Origin: Methylobacterium goesingense
GTDB lineage: Bacteria > Pseudomonadota > Alphaproteobacteria > Rhizobiales > Beijerinckiaceae
Reading direction: 5' to 3'
DNA length: 54,051 bases
Assembly (NCBI RefSeq): GCF_022179225.1
Contig: NZ_BPQL01000122.1
Coordinates: forward strand, 1 to 54,051
The notes under the pieces: generated by a model
The model's input: the letters and a program-made list of their open reading frames with translations, nothing else
Databases searched by the model: none
Told to the model about the DNA's origin: nothing
In this document: in pieces, positions 27,281-34,641 of the stretch
Layout: each line of letters opens with the position of its first letter
Position numbering within the stretch: position 1 is the stretch's first letter
Program-made: the position numbers and the translations under genes

Positions 27281-28110
27281 CCCGCGCCTTCGTCGTCGGC
27301 CACCCGATCGGGCATTCCCGCTCGCCCCTGATTCACGGCCACTGGCTGCACGAACACGGCATCGCGGGCAGCTACGAGCGGATCGACGTGACGCCCGAGG
27401 CCTTTCCGGGCTTCCTGGCCTCCTTGCGCGAGAACGGATTCGCCGGCGGCAACGTCACCATCCCGCACAAGGAGGCAGCCTTCCGGCTGGTGGAGTCGCT
27501 CACTCCGCGCGCGGCAAAAATCGGGGCGGTCAACACCCTGTTCTTCGACGGGTCCGAGCGCCTCTGCGGCGACAACACCGACGCGCCAGGCTTCATCGCC
27601 CATCTCGACCAGACCCTCGGGTCGAACTGGACCGAACGGGGCGCCGGTACCGCCCTGGTGCTCGGCGCCGGGGGAGCCGCCCGCGCCATCGTAGTCGGCC
27701 TGCTGGAGCGCGGCCTGTCCCGCATCCGGGTCGCCAACCGCACACTGGACCGGGCCGAGGCCCTGGCGGCCCTCGATCCCGCGCGGGTCGAGGCGGTGGC
27801 GTGGCGGGACCTGCCCACCGCCCTGGCGCATACGGGGCTCCTCGTGAACACCACCTCCCTCGGCATGGTCGGTCATCCGCCCCTCACCCTGGACCTCATC
27901 GACCTGCCCGAGGACGCCGCCGTCGCCGATATCGTCTACGCGCCCCTGGAGACGCCGCTGCTGGCCGCCGCGCGGGCGCGCGGCCTGTCGGCGGTGGACG
28001 GCCTCGGCATGCTGCTGCATCAGGCGGTGCCGGGCTTCGCCCGCTGGTTCCGGGTCACCCCGAGCGTGACGCCGGAGCTGCGCGCCCGCATCGTCGCGGA
28101 CCTCGCATGA
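27277..28110 (+). CDS. aroE: Shikimate dehydrogenase
   Basis: This 277-residue NADPH enzyme reduces 3-dehydroshikimate to shikimate. It has [19 protein letters not shown] at the N-terminus, [12 protein letters not shown] with the catalytic Lys, GDNTDAPGF with the partner Asp, the nucleotide-binding [16 protein letters not shown], and the C-terminal [18 protein letters not shown]. The start ATG overlaps the CDF stop and its own stop overlaps the coaE start, both as ATGA. In most Rhizobiales aroE follows maf directly; here maf is on the other side of the hemE/ppsR junction. Confidence 0.95.
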   Translation: MTRAFVVGHPIGHSRSPLIHGHWLHEHGIAGSYERIDVTPEAFPGFLASLRENGFAGGNVTIPHKEAAFRLVESLTPRAAKIGAVNTLFFDGSERLCGDNTDAPGFIAHLDQTLGSNWTERGAGTALVLGAGGAARAIVVGLLERGLSRIRVANRTLDRAEALAALDPARVEAVAWRDLPTALAHTGLLVNTTSLGMVGHPPLTLDLIDLPEDAAVADIVYAPLETPLLAAARARGLSAVDGLGMLLHQAVPGFARWFRVTPSVTPELRARIVADLA

Positions 28111-28715
28111 CCCGCCCCCGCATCCTCGGCCTCACCGGCTCGATCGGCATGGGCAAGTCCGCCACCGCCGCGATGTTCGCCCGCCACGGCGTGCCGGTGC
28201 ACGATGCGGATGCCGCCGTGCACACCCTCTACGCGGCCGGCGGCGCGGCGGCGCCCGCCATCGGTGCGGCCTTTCCCGGCACTTTGGCGCCGGACGGCGC
28301 GGTGGACCGGACGCGCCTTCGCGAGGCCGTCCTCGGTGCGCCGGATCGCTTGGCCGCTCTGGAGGCCCTGGTCCACCCCCTGGCCCAGGCGGCGGCGAGC
28401 GACTTCCTCGCCCGCCACGCCGACGCGCCCCTGGTGCTCCTCGACATCCCGCTGCTGTTCGAGACCGGCGCCGAGGCGCGCTGCGACGCGGTGCTGGTCG
28501 TCACCGCGCCCCTGGAGGTGCAGCGCGCCCGGGTGCTCGCCCGCCCCGGCATGGATGCGGCGACCTTCGAGGCGATCCGCGCCAAGCAGCTGCCCGATGC
28601 CGAGAAGCGCGCGCGGGCCGACTTCGTCCTCGACACCAGCCTCGGCTTCGCGCACGCCGAGGCGGAGGTCGCGGCGATCATCCGGCGCCTGGGCGGGAAC
28701 ACGAGCGCGCCTTGA
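28107..28715 (+). CDS. coaE: Dephospho-CoA kinase
   Basis: This 202-residue kinase catalyses the last step of CoA synthesis. The P-loop is [28 protein letters not shown] is the substrate block, and [39 protein letters not shown] carries the lid region. The ATGA overlap with aroE implies coupled translation. panC, a pantothenate-pathway gene, is about 3 kb downstream on the other strand. dnaQ follows after about 58 bp. Confidence 0.95.
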   Translation: MTRPRILGLTGSIGMGKSATAAMFARHGVPVHDADAAVHTLYAAGGAAAPAIGAAFPGTLAPDGAVDRTRLREAVLGAPDRLAALEALVHPLAQAAASDFLARHADAPLVLLDIPLLFETGAEARCDAVLVVTAPLEVQRARVLARPGMDAATFEAIRAKQLPDAEKRARADFVLDTSLGFAHAEAEVAAIIRRLGGNTSAP

Positions 28716-28773
28716 CGCCGTCTTAGGAGGGCGCATGGTCCGGTGGCGGAACGCCACCTGTCAGGACCCTTCG

Positions 28774-29499
28774 ATGCTGCGCGAGATCGTTCTCGACACC
28801 GAGACCACCGGCACGGACGCCAAGAACGGCGACCGCCTGATCGAGATCGGCTGCGTCGAGCTGATCAACCACGTCCAGACCGGACGCTCCTACCACCAGT
28901 TCGTCAACCCGACCCGGCCGGTCTCCCAGGGCGCCTTCGCGGTGCACGGGATCTCCGACGCCTTCCTGGCCGACAAGCCGCGCTTCGCCGACATCGTCGA
29001 CGCGTTCCGCGACTTCTGCGGCGACGCGCCCCTGGTGATCCACAACGCGCCCTTCGACGTCGGCTTCCTCAACATGGAATACGCCCGCCTCGGGGCGGCC
29101 GCCCCCCCGCCCATCGACCTCGCCGACGTGGTCGACACCCTCCAGCTCGCCCGCCGCAAGCACACGGGGGCGGCCAACAACCTCGACGCCCTGTGTTCGC
29201 GCTACGGCATCGACACGACGCGGCGGACCAAGCACGGCGCTCTCCTCGACGCGCAGATCCTGGCGGAGGTCTACGTCGAGCTCCTCGGCGGCAAACAGAC
29301 CAGCCTCGGGCTCTCCATGGTCGAGACCCACGATCCGGTCGCCCTCCTGGACGGCGCCGGAGAGAGCCTGCCGGCGGGGCCGCGCCGGCTGCGCCACCGC
29401 CTGACGGAGGCCGAGCGCGCCGCCCACGAGGCGTTCATCGCCACCCTCGGCGGCAACGCGGTCTGGCGCACCTATCTCGGCGAGGACGGGGCGGCGTGA
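28774..29499 (+). CDS. dnaQ: DNA polymerase III epsilon subunit (3'-5' proofreading exonuclease)
   Basis: This 241-residue DEDDh exonuclease has Exo I LREIVLDTETTGTD (Asp and Glu), Exo II VIHNAPFDVGFLN, and Exo III with RRTKHGALLDAQILAEVY (His and Asp). The C-terminal 60 residues should bind the polymerase alpha subunit. The ATG giving MLREIV is the family start; the frame extends upstream through coaE, but that part is a shadow. It closes the aroE-coaE-dnaQ block that is typically near the origin in alphaproteobacteria. Confidence 0.95.
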   Translation: MLREIVLDTETTGTDAKNGDRLIEIGCVELINHVQTGRSYHQFVNPTRPVSQGAFAVHGISDAFLADKPRFADIVDAFRDFCGDAPLVIHNAPFDVGFLNMEYARLGAAAPPPIDLADVVDTLQLARRKHTGAANNLDALCSRYGIDTTRRTKHGALLDAQILAEVYVELLGGKQTSLGLSMVETHDPVALLDGAGESLPAGPRRLRHRLTEAERAAHEAFIATLGGNAVWRTYLGEDGAA

Positions 29500-29584
29500 T
29501 GCCGAGCGAACATTCCTCGCGGCCCGGGGTTAATGAGTCCGAGGGAACCAAGCCCCGCCACACCATCGTCACGCCCGACGATTG

Positions 29585-29610
29585 TGCGATGCAAAACAAT
29601 TCATATTGCA
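29585..29610. promoter_or_regulatory. TGC/GCA-type motifs upstream of the RHH gene (possible PhaR site)
   Basis: TGCGATGCAAAA and, overlapping it, TGCAA-N11-TTGCA lie in an AT-rich patch just upstream of the likely promoter. TGCxxxGCA with an A-rich flank resembles what I recall for PhaR repressors of polyhydroxybutyrate genes. The esterase downstream makes this plausible; the assignment is tentative. Confidence 0.35.
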
Positions 29611-29635
29611 ACGCGGGATGAGCCTCCCATATACC
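29606..29635 (+). promoter_or_regulatory. Candidate sigma-70-type promoter of the RHH gene
   Basis: TTGCAA (-35) and TATACC (-10) are separated by 18 bp, in the AT-rich patch upstream of the RHH regulator. The -10 hexamer overlaps the 20-bp palindrome, so a protein bound there would block the promoter. Confidence 0.45.
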
Positions 29636-29651
29636 ATCCAGCTGGATGGTA
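29632..29651. promoter_or_regulatory. Perfect 20-bp palindromic operator
   Basis: TACCATCCAGCTGGATGGTA is its own reverse complement over 20 bp. It lies 13 bp before the start codon of a ribbon-helix-helix protein gene and overlaps the predicted -10. Its two half-sites, CCATCCA and TGGATGG, fit binding by a dimeric or tetrameric RHH repressor. It is probably the autoregulatory operator. Confidence 0.7.
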
Positions 29652-29664
29652 CTGGGAAGGTGTG

Positions 29665-30090
29665 ATGTTGGATCTCGTCGACAAGCCGAAGGCCGCGATC
29701 CGGGTCGGCGATACCGAGAAGGTCACGATCAATCTCGGCTTCGTAGACCTTGGTCACATCGACCTGCTCGTCTCGGAAAGCGTCTACGCCAACCGGAGCG
29801 ACTTCATCCGCACCGCCGTGCGCAACCAGATCGCGCGCCACGGCGAAGTCACGCGCCAATCCGTGGCCCGCAAGGGCGTCGAACTCGGGTTGCGCCGCTA
29901 CGACAAGGCCGAACTCGAGGCGGCTCGCGCGAGCGGCATCCGCCTCGACATCCGTGTGTTGGGCCTGGCCAGCATCGCCCCCGACGTCACCCCCGAACTC
30001 GCCCGCGCTGCCATCGCGTCGATCGAGGTGATGGGCAGCCTGCAGGCGACGCCGGACGTGAAGGCCGCCCTGGCCGATCGGTTCCTCTGA
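29665..30090 (+). CDS. Ribbon-helix-helix (CopG/Arc-type) transcriptional regulator
   Basis: This protein has 141 residues. After about 20 residues comes EKVTINLGFVDLGHIDLLVSE, a beta strand plus helix, and then SVYANRSDFIRTAVRNQIARHG, the second helix with the conserved S-x-F-I-R pattern of RHH proteins. The last 80 residues are helical and not recognised, perhaps for oligomerisation or ligand sensing. A perfect palindrome just upstream suggests autorepression. The PHB-depolymerase-type esterase gene follows on the same strand about 150 bp later and is the natural second target. The ATG is chosen because a purine-rich GGGAAGG precedes it and RHH family members start near here. Confidence 0.78.
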   Translation: MLDLVDKPKAAIRVGDTEKVTINLGFVDLGHIDLLVSESVYANRSDFIRTAVRNQIARHGEVTRQSVARKGVELGLRRYDKAELEAARASGIRLDIRVLGLASIAPDVTPELARAAIASIEVMGSLQATPDVKAALADRFL

Positions 30091-30238
30091 AGGCGAGGCC
30101 GATGCGGCCGGTCGATCCCTGAGCGAAACCGAACCCCGTCGCTTCGAAGGAAATCTTCGGGGTTCGTAAGACAGCGTGTCTCCCCGCGTTCCCGACCTCG
30201 CATGGTTCGGCCTCGCGCCGAATTGGAAAGCGAAACCC

Positions 30239-31636
30239 ATGACCGATCCTTCGAACCGGCTGCAGGACCGCCTCGCCGACATGATGGAGGCGACACGCCT
30301 TACGGCCGCCGGGCGCCTGCAGGACGCCACGGATCTTCTCCAGCGCGGCTTGAACGGGATGGGCCAGCCCGGCGCCCATTCCGCCGGATCGCCGACGCCC
30401 GGCTCCGGGCACGCGGCAGTAAATGCCCCCCACACCATCGACCTGGTAGCCGAGCGCATCGAGACCGGCTCGGGTCCGGAGCGCACAGGCGCCAAGGCGA
30501 AGGCGGCACCGGCCGCCACACCGGAGGAGGCGCCCCTCGCCGCGATCCTCCCCGAGAAGCTGCGCAAGGTCGTCGAGACCGTGACGCGCGGCATCGCCCC
30601 CGTGCTCGGGGGCCTCGGTAAGGCCGGGCGCGGGGGGAGCCAGAACGCGGGTTTCGGGTCCGGGCTTGGCGGCTCGGGTCTCAGTGGTTCGGGACTTGGT
30701 GGTTCGAGCTTCGGCGCGGGCCTCCCCGGCGGCCTGGGCGGGATCGGCGGCTTCAATCAGAAGCGCGCGCCTCTCACCGAGGGCGGCAGCTTCACCGAGC
30801 ACAGCTTCTCCAACGCGGCCGGAGGGCGGGACTACAAGCTGTTCGTCCCCAGCGACGCCCGGCCGAACCTGCCCCTGGTGGTGATGCTGCACGGCTGCAC
30901 GCAGGGGCCCGACGATTTCGCCGCCGGCACGGGCATGAACGCCCTGGCCGAGGCGGAGGGTTTCCTCGTGGCCTATCCGGCTCAGAGCGGGCGGGCCAAC
31001 GGCCAGCGCTGCTGGAACTGGTTCCAGCCGGGCGACCAGGGCCGCGATTCCGGCGAGGCCGGCATCATCGCGGGGCTGACCCGGGCGATCATCGCCGAGC
31101 ACCGGGTCGACCCGGCGCGGGTCTACATCGCCGGCCTGTCGGCGGGCGGTGCGGCGGCGGTGAACATCGCGCGGGTCTACCCCGACCTCTACGCGGCGGT
31201 GGGTATCCATTCGGGTCTCGCCGCCGGCTGCGCCCGCGATGTCTCGACGGCCCTGAGCGTCATGCGCCTCGGGCCCGTGGCGCCGGCCGACTGCACGATG
31301 TCCGAAGTCCGCGTGCCCACCATCGTGTTCCACGGCGAGAGCGACGGCACGGTCAACCTGCGCAACGGCGAGCAGGCTCTGGCCCAGGCCGGTATCGACG
31401 GCCTGACGCCCGAGAGCGCCGAGGCGGTGAGCCCGGGCGGACTGTCCTACACCCGCACCCGCTACACGGACGGGACCGGCCGGGTCGCGGTGGAGGGCTG
31501 GATCGTGCGCGGTCTCGGCCATGCCTGGTCCGGCGGCAACTCGGCCGGCAGCTACACCGATCCGCGCGGACCCGACGCCTCGCGGGCGATGCTCGACTTC
31601 TTCCGGGCGAACCCGCTCGGAGCCGGCCGGGCCTAG
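30239..31636 (+). CDS. PHB depolymerase-family esterase (LpqC/type 1 catalytic domain)
   Basis: This 465-residue protein has an N-terminal helical segment (RLQDRLADMMEATRLTAAGRL). A low-complexity region of about 100 residues ends in Gly/Ser/Leu repeats (GSGLGGSGLSGSG), then the alpha/beta hydrolase domain begins at about residue 200. The oxyanion region VVMLHGCTQGPDDFAAGTGMN, the lipase box GLSAGGAAAV with the nucleophilic Ser, VFHGESDGTVN with the Asp, and GLGHAWSGG with the His are present. There is no signal peptide, so an intracellular substrate such as PHB granules or oligomers is possible. Many members are acetylxylan or feruloyl esterase-like. Its stop TAG shares a CTAG with the panC stop on the other strand. 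Confidence 0.85.
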   Translation: MTDPSNRLQDRLADMMEATRLTAAGRLQDATDLLQRGLNGMGQPGAHSAGSPTPGSGHAAVNAPHTIDLVAERIETGSGPERTGAKAKAAPAATPEEAPLAAILPEKLRKVVETVTRGIAPVLGGLGKAGRGGSQNAGFGSGLGGSGLSGSGLGGSSFGAGLPGGLGGIGGFNQKRAPLTEGGSFTEHSFSNAAGGRDYKLFVPSDARPNLPLVVMLHGCTQGPDDFAAGTGMNALAEAEGFLVAYPAQSGRANGQRCWNWFQPGDQGRDSGEAGIIAGLTRAIIAEHRVDPARVYIAGLSAGGAAAVNIARVYPDLYAAVGIHSGLAAGCARDVSTALSVMRLGPVAPADCTMSEVRVPTIVFHGESDGTVNLRNGEQALAQAGIDGLTPESAEAVSPGGLSYTRTRYTDGTGRVAVEGWIVRGLGHAWSGGNSAGSYTDPRGPDASRAMLDFFRANPLGAGRA

Positions 31637-32487
31637 CCCACCGGCACGTTGTCGATGAGGCGCGTGCGGCCGAGATAGGCCGCCGCCAGCACCCGGGCGG
31701 GCCGCGTGGCCCGCTCCATCGGGGCCAGGGTCTCGGCGTCGCGGACCTCGAGGTACTGCACCGGATCGAAGCCCGCCGCAGCGAGTTCGGCGCGGCCCTG
31801 CTTCAGAAGGGGACCCGCCTCCGCACCGTCCGCCAGGCCGGCGGCGATGTCGGACAGGACCGCGTGCAGGCGTGGCGCTCGGGCCCGCGCCTCGGCGTCG
31901 AGGTAGCGGTTGCGCGAGGACAGGGCGAGGCCGTCAGCCTCCCGCAGGGTCGGCACGCCCTGGATCTCCACCGGCAGGTCGAGATCGCGCACCGCCCGCC
32001 GGATCACGAGGAGCTGCTGGAAATCCTTCTCGCCGAACAGCGCGAGGTCCGGCTGGACCTGGTTGAGGAGCTTCGTCACGACGGTGGCGACCCCGGAGAA
32101 GTGCCCCGGCCGGTAGGCCCCGCACAGGCCCTCGGTGACGCCGCCGACCTCGATCCGGGTCGAGAAATGCGCGGGGTACATCTCCGAGACCTCCGGCAGG
32201 TAGGCTGCGTCGACCCCCGCCTCGGCGAGAAGTCTGAGGTCGGCTTCGGTGTCGCGCGGATACTGCGAGAAATCCTCGGTGGGGCCGAACTGCGTCGGGT
32301 TGACGAAGATGCTCGCCACCACGCGCTCCCCCAGCGCCTTCGCCCGCGCCATCAGGGTGAGGTGGCCCGCATGCAGGGCGCCCATGGTGGGCACCAGCAC
32401 CACGCGGTCGCCGGCCCCGCGCCAGGCGGCGACCGTGGCGCGCAAGGGGGTGACCGCCGTGAACCGGGAGAGGGAAGTGTGGGACAA
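31633..32487 (-). CDS. panC: Pantothenate synthetase
   Basis: This 284-residue ligase joins pantoate and beta-alanine using ATP. It has VVLVPTMGALHAGHLTLM (HIGH-like), FVNPTQFGPTEDFSQYPR, GLCGAYRPGHFSGVATVVTKL, FGEKDFQQLLVIRR and the KMSKS-like loop EADGLALSSRNRYL. The start is read as TTG giving MSHTSLSRFTAV, with GAGG at a suitable distance upstream. No ATG is available near the family N-terminus, and the longer frame is rich in Arg and unlike PanC. It converges on the esterase gene with a 4-bp overlap. Confidence 0.93.
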   Translation of the reverse strand: MSHTSLSRFTAVTPLRATVAAWRGAGDRVVLVPTMGALHAGHLTLMARAKALGERVVASIFVNPTQFGPTEDFSQYPRDTEADLRLLAEAGVDAAYLPEVSEMYPAHFSTRIEVGGVTEGLCGAYRPGHFSGVATVVTKLLNQVQPDLALFGEKDFQQLLVIRRAVRDLDLPVEIQGVPTLREADGLALSSRNRYLDAEARARAPRLHAVLSDIAAGLADGAEAGPLLKQGRAELAAAGFDPVQYLEVRDAETLAPMERATRPARVLAAAYLGRTRLIDNVPVG

Positions 32488-32557
32488 GGGGTGACCTCGT
32501 GAATGCGTCCGGCGAACGGCGCCAGACCTAATCACCTGGACGCTCCGGCGCCAGCCG

Positions 32558-32923
32558 TCAGGGACAGTAGGGCAGCAGGGGACGGCCGTAGGGATCGTCC
32601 ACTCCCAGCGGTGGCGTGAACCCGTAATAGCTCGGCTTGCCCAGGCCGTAGGCCGAGCCGACATAGCTCGGATCGTCGGGCGCGTCGGTAGGGATCGGAA
32701 CCCGTCGCACCCGGCAGCGCAGGACCTGACGGCGGACGGGTGCCAAGCGCGCGCCGCTGGATTCCTCGCCCTCCGCGCGCGGAAAGTAACGGGGCATCGG
32801 CGCGAGGTCCGGACCGCGCGCGGTGCCCGGCAGCGGTGCGAACGGCTCCACGAGGTCGGCCGCACCCACCGGCAGCAGGCCCGCGAGCAATCCCGCCGCC
32901 GCGAGCCTGAACCGTGCCGTCAT
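32558..32923 (-). CDS. Small secreted hypothetical protein
   Basis: This 121-residue protein has a signal peptide (TARFRLAAAGLLAGLLPVGAA) and a proline-rich mature part. Two Cys (VLRCRVRRVP and the C-terminal PYCP) and a Tyr/Gly segment (SYVGSAYGLGKPSYYGFTPP) are visible. No family is recognised, though similar Pro/Tyr-rich exported proteins occur in Methylobacterium. The ATG giving MTARFRL is preferred over one four codons upstream. It lies upstream of panC on the same strand with a 70-bp gap and no visible functional link. Confidence 0.65.
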   Translation of the reverse strand: MTARFRLAAAGLLAGLLPVGAADLVEPFAPLPGTARGPDLAPMPRYFPRAEGEESSGARLAPVRRQVLRCRVRRVPIPTDAPDDPSYVGSAYGLGKPSYYGFTPPLGVDDPYGRPLLPYCP

Positions 32924-33106
32924 GCCCCGTCGCATTACCGAACCCTCTGATCCCCCAGCCGTCGCCGATCAGGGTAAACGCAAGGTTAAGCGAGACTGGT
33001 GTCGACGCCCGTGGTGCCGGGCGGCCGCTGCGGAAATACCGGGCGAGTTGTGAAACGCCGGTCCCGCCGCTACGAAGCCCGGGACCAGCGACGGGAAGAT
33101 CCCCAG

Positions 33107-33889
33107 GTGAAGCCTGATCCGGCCCTACGACGACCCGTTACGTGCACGATCATCACGAAGAACGAGGCCGACCGCATCCTGCGCTGCCTCGAGAGCGTGC
33201 GGGGCCTCGTCTCCGAGATCATCGTGGTCGATTCCGGAAGCACCGACGGAACCCTAGAGATCTGCCGGGATTTCGGCGCGACCTGCCTCCACCGCGATTG
33301 GGAAGGCTACGGCCAGCAGAAGCGCTTCGCCGAGACGATGGCGAGCCACGATTGGATCCTCAATCTCGACGCGGACGAATGGCTCACCGAGGCGACCCGC
33401 GCAGAGCTGTCGCGCCTGCTTTCAGCGCCGATCCGCGAGGACCTCCACGGCTTCGAGTTCAGGATCACCCAGGTCTATCCCGGCGATGCGCGGCCGCGCC
33501 CTTTCGCCGACTACCACACCTATGTCCGCCTCTATGACCGGACCCGCTGCCGTTTCCCCGACAGCGCCGTCTTCGACGAGGTGAAGATCCCGGCCGCCCA
33601 CAAGGGCCGGATCCGTGCGCCGATCTTTCACCAGTCGATCCGCTCGATCGCACATCTGGTAGAAAAGAATATTCTCTATTATCGGTTGCAGACCGGGGAA
33701 ATTAAGAAGAAATCGCCTTTGACCCCCGTGCGGATCGCCTTCGAGCCGCTGCTGGTCTTCTTCAAGTACTATTTCATGAAGCGGCACGTCACCGGCGGCG
33801 TGTACGGGTTTATCGTGGCCATCACCATCGCCATGCTGCGGACCTATCGCCTGGCGATCCTGCACTTCCCCAAGGAACGGACGCGCTGA
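33107..33889 (+). CDS. Family 2 glycosyltransferase (WaaE/KdtX-like)
   Basis: This 260-residue GT-A enzyme has TCTIITKNEADRILRCLESVRG, then EIIVVDSGSTDGTLEI, and WILNLDADEWLTEA carrying the DxD metal site. VRLYDRTRCRFPDSAVFDEV and a basic/hydrophobic C-terminus (FFKYYFMKRHVTGGVYGF) follow. The size and these blocks fit the lipopolysaccharide core beta-1,4-glucosyltransferase subgroup. The start is a GTG, since no ATG lies near the family N-terminus; an upstream start would add 36 Arg-rich residues. The region around the C-terminal quarter is less GC-rich than elsewhere. The phosphatase gene follows after 14 bp. Confidence 0.82.
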   Translation: MKPDPALRRPVTCTIITKNEADRILRCLESVRGLVSEIIVVDSGSTDGTLEICRDFGATCLHRDWEGYGQQKRFAETMASHDWILNLDADEWLTEATRAELSRLLSAPIREDLHGFEFRITQVYPGDARPRPFADYHTYVRLYDRTRCRFPDSAVFDEVKIPAAHKGRIRAPIFHQSIRSIAHLVEKNILYYRLQTGEIKKKSPLTPVRIAFEPLLVFFKYYFMKRHVTGGVYGFIVAITIAMLRTYRLAILHFPKERTR

Positions 33890-33903
33890 GGATCGGCCGG
33901 ATC

Positions 33904-34635
33904 ATGCCGCGATGGGGTCGAGGCCGGGACTACGAGCGCCGCAACGTGGAGCGTCTGGCCCGGATCGCCCGCTGGGAGCGGCCCATCGCCGGGCGCGGCG
34001 ACCGCTTGCGGGCCTGGGCGAACATGCTCCTCCGGGATCACGGCCTGTTCCGGCTGGTCTACCTCAACCGGCACCGGGTCGGCGCCGGCCGCCTCTGGCG
34101 CTCAGGCCAGCCCGCCCCCCACCAGATCACCCGCATGGCCCGGGACGGCATCCGGACGCTCGTCTGCCTGCGCGGCGAGCCGGAATACGGCTCTTGGCCG
34201 CTGGCGCAGGAGCGCTGCCGGGCCCTGGGCCTCGACCTCCGGACCATCACCCTGCGCTCCCGCGCGGCGCCCGAGCCCCAAACCATCCTCGAACTCAAGG
34301 GGATCTTCGAGACGATCCAGTATCCGGCCCTGATCCACTGCAAGTCCGGCGCCGACCGCGCGGGCCTCGCCGCCGCCCTCTACCTCGTGTTCCAGGAGCA
34401 GGTGCCGCCCGCCCGGGCCATGCGCCAGCTCGCGCTGCGCTACGGCCATGTCCGGCAGGCCAAGACCGGCATCCTGGGACAGTTCTTCAGGGCCTATCTC
34501 GACGCGGCCGCCCAGGCGCCCATCGGCTTCGAGGACTGGGTCCGAACCCGCTACGACCCCGCCGCCCTCGAAGCCTCCATGAAGGACCGGCGCTGGTCGA
34601 ACCTCATCGTCGACCGACTCCTGCGGCGGGAATAG
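33904..34635 (+). CDS. Dual-specificity/tyrosine phosphatase-like protein
   Basis: This 243-residue protein carries the cysteine phosphatase P-loop HCKSGADRAG (C-x5-R). Upstream GAGRLWRSGQPAPHQI and DGIRTLVCLRGEPEYG, and the C-terminal helices around GILGQFFRAYLD, are typical of the bacterial DSP-like family. The first 45 residues are Arg-rich. It sits 14 bp behind a lipopolysaccharide-type glycosyltransferase, so it may act on an envelope substrate (protein tyrosine or a phosphorylated glycolipid). The substrate is unknown. It converges with BatD, with 6 bp between stops. Confidence 0.82.
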   Translation: MPRWGRGRDYERRNVERLARIARWERPIAGRGDRLRAWANMLLRDHGLFRLVYLNRHRVGAGRLWRSGQPAPHQITRMARDGIRTLVCLRGEPEYGSWPLAQERCRALGLDLRTITLRSRAAPEPQTILELKGIFETIQYPALIHCKSGADRAGLAAALYLVFQEQVPPARAMRQLALRYGHVRQAKTGILGQFFRAYLDAAAQAPIGFEDWVRTRYDPAALEASMKDRRWSNLIVDRLLRRE

Positions 34636-34641
34636 CCGCCC

